Source: an uncultured Eubacteriales bacterium (GTDB taxonomy: Bacteria; Bacillota; Clostridia; UBA1381; UBA9506). Taken from it: a stretch of DNA of 9,787 nt. The stretch spans positions 1 to 9,787 of the forward strand of contig UQYH01000085.1 of the NCBI GenBank assembly GCA_900545185.1, read 5' to 3'. The position numbers and the translations under genes are program-made. A model generated the notes under the pieces. That model did no database searches. It was given only the letters and a program-made list of their open reading frames with translations, and was not told the DNA's origin. This document shows positions 5,730-9,787 of the stretch, in pieces (positions within the stretch are counted from its first letter, which is position 1; every line of letters begins with the position of its first letter).

Positions 5730-7031
5730 ATGAAGCTGAAACAACATTTGCTGGGACAAAACTTTAAAATCTTAATCGGCACGGTACTCGTAACGGTGTG
5801 TTTGAGCCTGATTTTTGGGAAAATATGTTTTTATCGGCAAACGCAAAAGCAATCGGCCGCCTGTCAAACGGCGCTGATGGTGGGAAACGAAATTATATTT
5901 TCCGGCCCCGACATCACGGAGTTTGAGACGCGTTCGGTGCTTTTGGATGTTTCGGCCGGCAAGACGGAAACAGAGCTTGAGCCGCACGGACGTTTTACCG
6001 TGAGCCGCGAGCAATATGCCGGCGAAAACGGTGTGCTGTATACTCTTTTAAAGCTGACACCTGTTATGCAGTTTAATCTGGTGTACCGCAATTTGCTTTG
6101 CTTTGTGATTTTTGTTTTTTTTATCACATTTTTTGCGGCGGTTATGATGGCGCAAAAAAAGGACGATGCGGATGTGATCCGTCCGCTTTTGCGCTTAAAG
6201 GAGGCGGCAGACAGGCTGGCGGCAGGCGATATTTCCGTTCCGGTGGCCAAAATCGGCATCGGCGAGGTGGGCGAGCTTGCCGGGGCAATGGAAAATCTGC
6301 GGCTGACGCTCTGCAATTCTGTGCTGCGCAATAAAAAATATGAAGACGACCGTACCTTTTTGCTTTCCAGCATCTCACACGATTTAAAAACGCCCGTAAC
6401 GGCTGTGCGCGGATACATAGAGGGCGTTTTAGACGGCGTGGCCGATACGCCGGAGAAGCAAAAAATATATCTGACAAAAGCCATTGAAAAAATTAATATG
6501 CTGACCATTATGATAGACGATTTGCTTCTGTACTCACGTCTCGATACGGGGCAGGTGCCGTTTTCGTTTGTGCGCGTTTCGGCCTTGGGCTTTATGCAGC
6601 GGCAAATTGAGGAATTTAAACCGATATTTGCAGAAAAAAAGCGTCGGTTAAGCTTTGTGAGCAGCCTGACATCGGCTGCGTTGCTGCGGCTTGATCCCGA
6701 ACGCTTTCAGCGTGTGGTGCAAAATATTTTAAATAATGCCCTAAAGCACACCGAGGCAGAAATGGGCGCGGTGACGGTATCGCTGCGCGAAACAACGGCC
6801 AGCGTGATTATGGAGTTTCGCGATAACGGTAGCGGCATTGCGCCGGAGGATTTACCGCATATTTTCGAGCGGTTTTACCGTGCCGATTCGGCGCGTACCG
6901 CGGGCGGCGGCAGCGGCTTGGGGCTCGCCATTGCGCATCAGCTGGTAACGGGCATGGGCGGCCGCATTTGGGCGGTCAGTCCGCCGGGCGAGGGGTGCAG
7001 TATTTTAATATCAATGAAAAAACAGAACTGA
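5730..7031 (+). CDS. Sensor histidine kinase with extracellular domain and HAMP
   Basis: The 433-residue membrane kinase autophosphorylates on H217 (SSISHDLKTP) and should pass phosphate to the regulator encoded next. Order of parts: transmembrane segment 1 (about 13-34), an extracellular sensor of about 84 residues (35-118), transmembrane segment 2 (about 119-141), HAMP (about 142-200), HisKA (about 205-272), then HATPase_c with N box NILNNALKH (332-340), G1 DNGSG (365-369), F box FERFY (379-383) and G2 GGGSGLGL (392-399). All catalytic motifs look intact. The sensor domain is longer than that of intramembrane-sensing BceS-type kinases, so direct ligand detection outside the cell is plausible. 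The ATG lies 2 nt after the permease stop. The kinase precedes its regulator, the reverse of the commoner order. Confidence 0.95.
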   Translation: MKLKQHLLGQNFKILIGTVLVTVCLSLIFGKICFYRQTQKQSAACQTALMVGNEIIFSGPDITEFETRSVLLDVSAGKTETELEPHGRFTVSREQYAGENGVLYTLLKLTPVMQFNLVYRNLLCFVIFVFFITFFAAVMMAQKKDDADVIRPLLRLKEAADRLAAGDISVPVAKIGIGEVGELAGAMENLRLTLCNSVLRNKKYEDDRTFLLSSISHDLKTPVTAVRGYIEGVLDGVADTPEKQKIYLTKAIEKINMLTIMIDDLLLYSRLDTGQVPFSFVRVSALGFMQRQIEEFKPIFAEKKRRLSFVSSLTSAALLRLDPERFQRVVQNILNNALKHTEAEMGAVTVSLRETTASVIMEFRDNGSGIAPEDLPHIFERFYRADSARTAGGGSGLGLAIAHQLVTGMGGRIWAVSPPGEGCSILISMKKQN

Positions 7032-7041
7032 GGGAATAGCC

Positions 7042-7734
7042 ATGCAGAAAATTTTGATTATTGAAGATGACCGCAGTATTGCCGAGCTGGAAAAGGATTA
7101 TTTGGAAATGAGCGGCTTTTTGGTGGAGTGTGCCTATGACGGCCCCACGGGCGAGCGGCTTTTGCGTGATGGTCATTTTGATTTGGTGCTTTTGGATTTA
7201 ATGCTGCCCGGCAAGGATGGCTATACCATTTTACGCGGCATTGCCGAAGAAAAGACAATCCCGGTTTTGATTGTTTCGGCCAAAGACGAGGAACTGTACA
7301 AAATTAAGGGCTTAAACCTCGGTGCGGATGATTATATTACAAAACCCTTCGGTATGGGTGAGCTGGTGGCGCGCGTCAAGTCGCACCTTAAGGTATACGA
7401 AAAGCTGACCGGCATGCAAAAGACCGCTAAAAACCAAACCATCAACGTCCGTGGCCTGACGATTGATAAGCAGGATCGGCGCGTGTTTGTCGGCGGCCAT
7501 GAGGTAACGCTGAAGCAAAAGGAATTTGATTTGCTTTTGTTTTTGGCCGAAAACCCGAATCGGGTATATGATAAAGAAACCCTGTTTGAACGGGTTTGGG
7601 GCTATGATGCGCTTTCGGATGCCTCGACTGTTACGGTTCATATTGCGCGGATTCGGGATAAAATTGAAAAGGAAAGCGAAGGCAACCAATATATAGAAAC
7701 GGTTTGGGGCGCAGGGTATCGGTTTCGTATGTAG
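7042..7734 (+). CDS. OmpR/PhoB-family response regulator
   Basis: The 230-residue transcription factor has an N-terminal receiver with acidic pocket E8-D9-D10, phosphoacceptor D52 (LLDLMLPG), S79 and K101 (TKPF). A linker leads to a C-terminal winged helix (about 134-228) ending in TVWGAGYRF, the hallmark of the OmpR family. It should be phosphorylated by the kinase encoded 10 nt upstream and bind direct-repeat DNA. The phased TTTAA repeats at 2746-2783 are the best candidate site in this window. The ribosome site GAGGGA overlaps the kinase stop codon region (7030-7035), 6 nt before the ATG. This is the last gene of the operon. Confidence 0.95.
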   Translation: MQKILIIEDDRSIAELEKDYLEMSGFLVECAYDGPTGERLLRDGHFDLVLLDLMLPGKDGYTILRGIAEEKTIPVLIVSAKDEELYKIKGLNLGADDYITKPFGMGELVARVKSHLKVYEKLTGMQKTAKNQTINVRGLTIDKQDRRVFVGGHEVTLKQKEFDLLLFLAENPNRVYDKETLFERVWGYDALSDASTVTVHIARIRDKIEKESEGNQYIETVWGAGYRFRM

Positions 7735-7769
7735 ATGGGAACAGGCTTCGCTTATTCTGCTTTTTTGGT

Positions 7770-7802
7770 TAGGCATATGGGGTTCAATTCCCTAATGCCT
7801 AT
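7770..7802 (+). repeat. tRNA acceptor/T-arm-like minihelix; left copy of an inverted repeat flanking uidA
   Basis: TAGGCAT (7770-7776) pairs perfectly with ATGCCTA (7795-7801). Inside it a 5-bp stem TGGGG/CCCTA (7778-7782 with 7790-7794, one G-T pair) carries a 7-nt loop TTCAATT (7783-7789). This matches the geometry of a tRNA acceptor stem stacked on a T arm, including the conserved G53-TTCRANN-C61 pattern. There is no D arm, anticodon arm or CCA, so it is not a working tRNA. Positions 7774-7802 match 25 of 29 bases of the reverse complement of 9710-9738. Confidence 0.6.
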
Positions 7803-7804
7803 CG

Positions 7805-7835
7805 CGTAGGGGTGGAGCATTGCTCCACCCCTACG
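7805..7835. terminator. 15-bp perfect palindrome between convergent genes
   Basis: CGTAGGGGTGGAGCA (7805-7819) is followed by its exact reverse complement (7821-7835) with one base between. The hairpin would form on either strand, lying 70 nt past the regulator stop and 31 nt past the glucuronidase stop. It probably serves as a bidirectional end signal. On the plus strand a T-rich tract starts about 6-14 nt after the stem; the minus strand has no U tract. It could equally be a REP-like interspersed palindrome. Confidence 0.6.
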
Positions 7836-7866
7836 GGTCATTTGTATTATTTTTAATCTTTCTTTC

Positions 7867-9666
7867 TTAACTTTTATATCCGAAATCCGGAATAATGTGC
7901 CAGCGGCGATGAAAGTAATGCGCGGCAAGCTTGGGTCGTCTGTCCCGCGTGAAGATACCTTTTTTATTGCCCTCCACGCGCATGATGCCCTGGATGGTGG
8001 CAAAATCGGCAAAGTTCCAAACCTGTTCGCCGATGAAAAAGTCATACCGATCCGTCACATTATGCACGGCCTTATAAAAGTCTACCTGATATTCCTCGGT
8101 AAACATGGTCGGGGTGGCGGCGTGCAGACCGGCAATGGTGTCCGCGCCGTATTCCGTAAACATCAGCGGCTTGTTAAACTGCTTCCAGTAATCCAGTTCA
8201 ATGGCAAGCGCCTGCTCGGCGGCCTTTAAATCGCCGCCGTACACATACCAGCCGTAATAGCGGTTTAAACAAATCACATCCATGGTGGGCAAAAGCTTGT
8301 CCTTTTGAAATTCGTTCTGCACACCCACAATGGTTACGGGGCGGTTTTGAGGGTCACATTCGTGCGCCAAATCGTACAGAGGTCGGTAGTATGCCGCGGC
8401 GCTGTCGGGAAAGGTGGTTGTGTCCGATTCGTTGGCGATGGACCACATCACCACGCAGGCGTGATTTTTGTCACGCTCAATCATATCGCGGATGACTTCT
8501 TCGTGGTGCTCCTTTGTATGCAGAATCTGGTACGTGTCCTGCGGTGCGCCGCCTGCGGTTGCGCCGAAATTCATGTTTACGCCCACGGCTGGGGTCTCGT
8601 CAATCACCACAATGCCTTCGCGGTCGCATAAATACATCATTTCTTCGGCATAGGGGTAGTGGCTGGTGCGGAAAGAGTTGGCGCCGATCCAACGCATCAG
8701 GCTGATGTCCTTTACATTCACGACGTTATCCAATCCGCGGCCGCGGAAGGGGGCATCCTCGTGCTTGCCGAAGCCCTTAAAATAAAAGGGCTTACCGTTA
8801 ATTAAAAACTCCTTGCCGCGTACGCAAACGGTACGTACGCCGAACGGCTCTGTGTAGGTGTCCGAACCGAAGTGCACCTCGGCGCTGTACAAATAGGCGG
8901 CCAGCGGTTCCCAACGGTGCACATTTTCAATGGTAAAGCTGCCCTCGGCACCCTCGGCGTTTGCTACAATGGTGCCCGATTCGTCGCGGATGGTTAATTG
9001 AACCGTACCGCTGCCGACCGTATCGATTTTGTACTGCACCTCGGCATTGGTACCGTTTACGGAGGGAACAAGGGTAATGTCACGGATGTAATCGCGCGGT
9101 GTGGTATACAGCGTAACCGGGCGCGTAATGCCGCTGTAATTAAAAAAGTCAAAATTCGGGTAATTCTGCTTTTTGGGGGTTACGCCGGGAACATCCGGAA
9201 TCAGGCCTGTTAGCATATTGCCGCCCTTTTCGCTGCCGACGGGCAGTGTAGAGAAATTCACGCGGTTGTCAACAGCCACGGTTAAACGATTTTCGCCGCT
9301 GTGCACAACCTCATTAATTTCGGCTTCAAACGGTAAAAATCCGCCTTTGTGCTCGCAAATCAGCGTGTTGTTGATAAACACCTTGGCGCTTTGTGCAACC
9401 GCGCCGAAACGCAGCACAAGCCGCTCTGAAAGGAGGGGCGCCGGTACGGCAAAGGTGCGCTGATAGAGAACATAACCGTAGTGATCCCGAAAATATTCGC
9501 CCTCCTTTTGGTCGTTGTACGAGGCCGGCACGGCAATGGTTATGGCATCGTCAAGCGGCGCTGTTACCTGCTTTTCGTCAGGCTCTTCGTCAGACAGAAG
9601 CTTAAAACTCCAGATGCCGCAAAGGTCAATCACAGCACGCGAGGCGTTTAATCTTGGATACAGCAT
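7867..9666 (-). CDS. uidA: Beta-glucuronidase, glycoside hydrolase family 2
   Basis: The 599-residue enzyme hydrolyses beta-D-glucuronides to glucuronate and aglycone. It has no signal peptide and should be cytoplasmic. Domains: jelly-roll sugar-binding domain (about 10-180), immunoglobulin-like domain (about 185-278) and TIM barrel (about 280-590). The acid/base is E413 (WSIANES) and the nucleophile E505 (MFTEYG), almost the same numbering as E. coli UidA (413 and 504). The glucuronate-specific N-x-K motif is present at N567/K569 (GNKKGIF), which separates it from beta-galactosidases. The loop between AVG (about 360) and the RDKNH segment is about 6 residues shorter than in E. coli. The start at 9666 is chosen because AAGGAAGG (9685-9678) precedes it and the protein then starts at the family N-terminus MLYPRLN; an ATG at 9717 would add 17 atypical residues. 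No glucuronide transporter, repressor or hexuronate genes are in the window. Confidence 0.95.
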   Translation of the reverse strand: MLYPRLNASRAVIDLCGIWSFKLLSDEEPDEKQVTAPLDDAITIAVPASYNDQKEGEYFRDHYGYVLYQRTFAVPAPLLSERLVLRFGAVAQSAKVFINNTLICEHKGGFLPFEAEINEVVHSGENRLTVAVDNRVNFSTLPVGSEKGGNMLTGLIPDVPGVTPKKQNYPNFDFFNYSGITRPVTLYTTPRDYIRDITLVPSVNGTNAEVQYKIDTVGSGTVQLTIRDESGTIVANAEGAEGSFTIENVHRWEPLAAYLYSAEVHFGSDTYTEPFGVRTVCVRGKEFLINGKPFYFKGFGKHEDAPFRGRGLDNVVNVKDISLMRWIGANSFRTSHYPYAEEMMYLCDREGIVVIDETPAVGVNMNFGATAGGAPQDTYQILHTKEHHEEVIRDMIERDKNHACVVMWSIANESDTTTFPDSAAAYYRPLYDLAHECDPQNRPVTIVGVQNEFQKDKLLPTMDVICLNRYYGWYVYGGDLKAAEQALAIELDYWKQFNKPLMFTEYGADTIAGLHAATPTMFTEEYQVDFYKAVHNVTDRYDFFIGEQVWNFADFATIQGIMRVEGNKKGIFTRDRRPKLAAHYFHRRWHIIPDFGYKS

Positions 9667-9709
9667 AAAATGAACATCCTTCCTTATTGATAAGTTTTTA
9701 TGACGGTGT

Positions 9710-9738
9710 ATAGGCATTAGGGGGTCGAACCCGATATG
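9710..9738 (-). repeat. Right, inverted copy of the tRNA T-arm-like motif
   Basis: Read on the minus strand, this 29-bp stretch matches 7774-7802 at 25 of 29 positions, with one transversion and three transitions. The T-loop-like TTCGACC and the 3' acceptor-like ATGCCTA are kept, but the 5' acceptor half is degraded and one T-stem pair is a C-T mismatch. It sits about 44 nt upstream of the glucuronidase start, inside the probable promoter region, and with the left copy brackets the whole gene. Confidence 0.6.
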
Positions 9739-9787
9739 GTTTAAATAGGCTAATTTCTTAAAATACTGCGTTAAAAAGCAGCGCTAT
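9739..9787. other. Non-coding edge of window upstream of uidA
   Basis: No gene is visible. A short stem CTGCG/TTAAAAAGCAG (about 9766-9781) is the only structure seen. No convincing -35/-10 pair for the glucuronidase gene could be placed here or in 9667-9709, so its promoter may overlap the tRNA-like motif or lie beyond the window. Confidence 0.3.

Noticed and set aside
5864..6508. Minus-strand open frame of 214 codons
   Set aside because: It is antisense to the kinase gene, whose motifs are intact; the Ser-rich translation has no recognisable family.
7730..7802. Complete tRNA gene
   Set aside because: Only the acceptor and T arm are present; there is no D arm, anticodon stem or CCA, and the 7-bp acceptor halves are only 18 nt apart.
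9667..9717. Upstream ATG adding 17 residues to the glucuronidase
   Set aside because: The added residues are unlike the family N-terminus and the purine-rich ribosome site AAGGAAGG lies inside the extension, favouring 9666.

Overview
The window looks like a chromosomal segment of a gut-type member of the Firmicutes/Clostridia, perhaps the Oscillospiraceae/Ruminococcaceae. The evidence is strong GGAGG-type ribosome sites, a Gram-positive-style BcrA-type ABC transporter with its own two-component system, a bacterial sn-glycerol-1-phosphate dehydrogenase, an E. coli UidA-like beta-glucuronidase, moderate G+C and compact gene packing. The lineage is inferred from protein character only; there is no rRNA or other marker gene here.

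Layout: (1) Positions 1-125 hold a non-coding, hairpin-rich stretch. (2) 126-1142, minus strand: a PLP-dependent cysteine-synthase-family enzyme. Its promoter and leader contain a perfect 66-bp tandem duplication (1153-1284). (3) 1444-2739, plus strand: sn-glycerol-1-phosphate dehydrogenase, transcribed divergently from its own extended -10 promoter. (4) 2740-2934: a regulatory stretch with helically phased TTTAA repeats, a -10-like element and a nested stem-loop. (5) 2935-4194: a large secreted acidic protein of unknown function. (6) 4204-4245: a strong stem-loop, then 4272-7734: a tightly packed operon of ABC ATPase, six-helix ABC-2 permease, sensor histidine kinase and OmpR-family response regulator. 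(7) 7735-7866: intergenic, with a tRNA acceptor/T-arm-like minihelix and a 15-bp perfect palindrome. (8) 7867-9666, minus strand: beta-glucuronidase, with a second, inverted copy of the tRNA-like motif just upstream (9710-9738).

How the genes may work together: the ATPase and permease overlap by 14 nt, the kinase starts 2 nt after the permease, and the regulator starts 10 nt after the kinase, so these four are one transcriptional and translational unit. This arrangement resembles peptide-antibiotic or envelope-stress detoxification modules (BcrAB-type transporter plus kinase and regulator). The secreted protein just upstream, separated only by a possible attenuator hairpin, is a candidate fifth component. 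The glucuronidase would act in the cytoplasm on imported glucuronides; no transporter or regulator for it is in view. The cysteine synthase and glycerol-1-phosphate dehydrogenase look like stand-alone metabolic genes.

The items most worth a second look are the secreted protein/ABC/two-component module with its structured leader, the inverted tRNA-like motifs bracketing the glucuronidase gene, and the 66-bp promoter/leader duplication.
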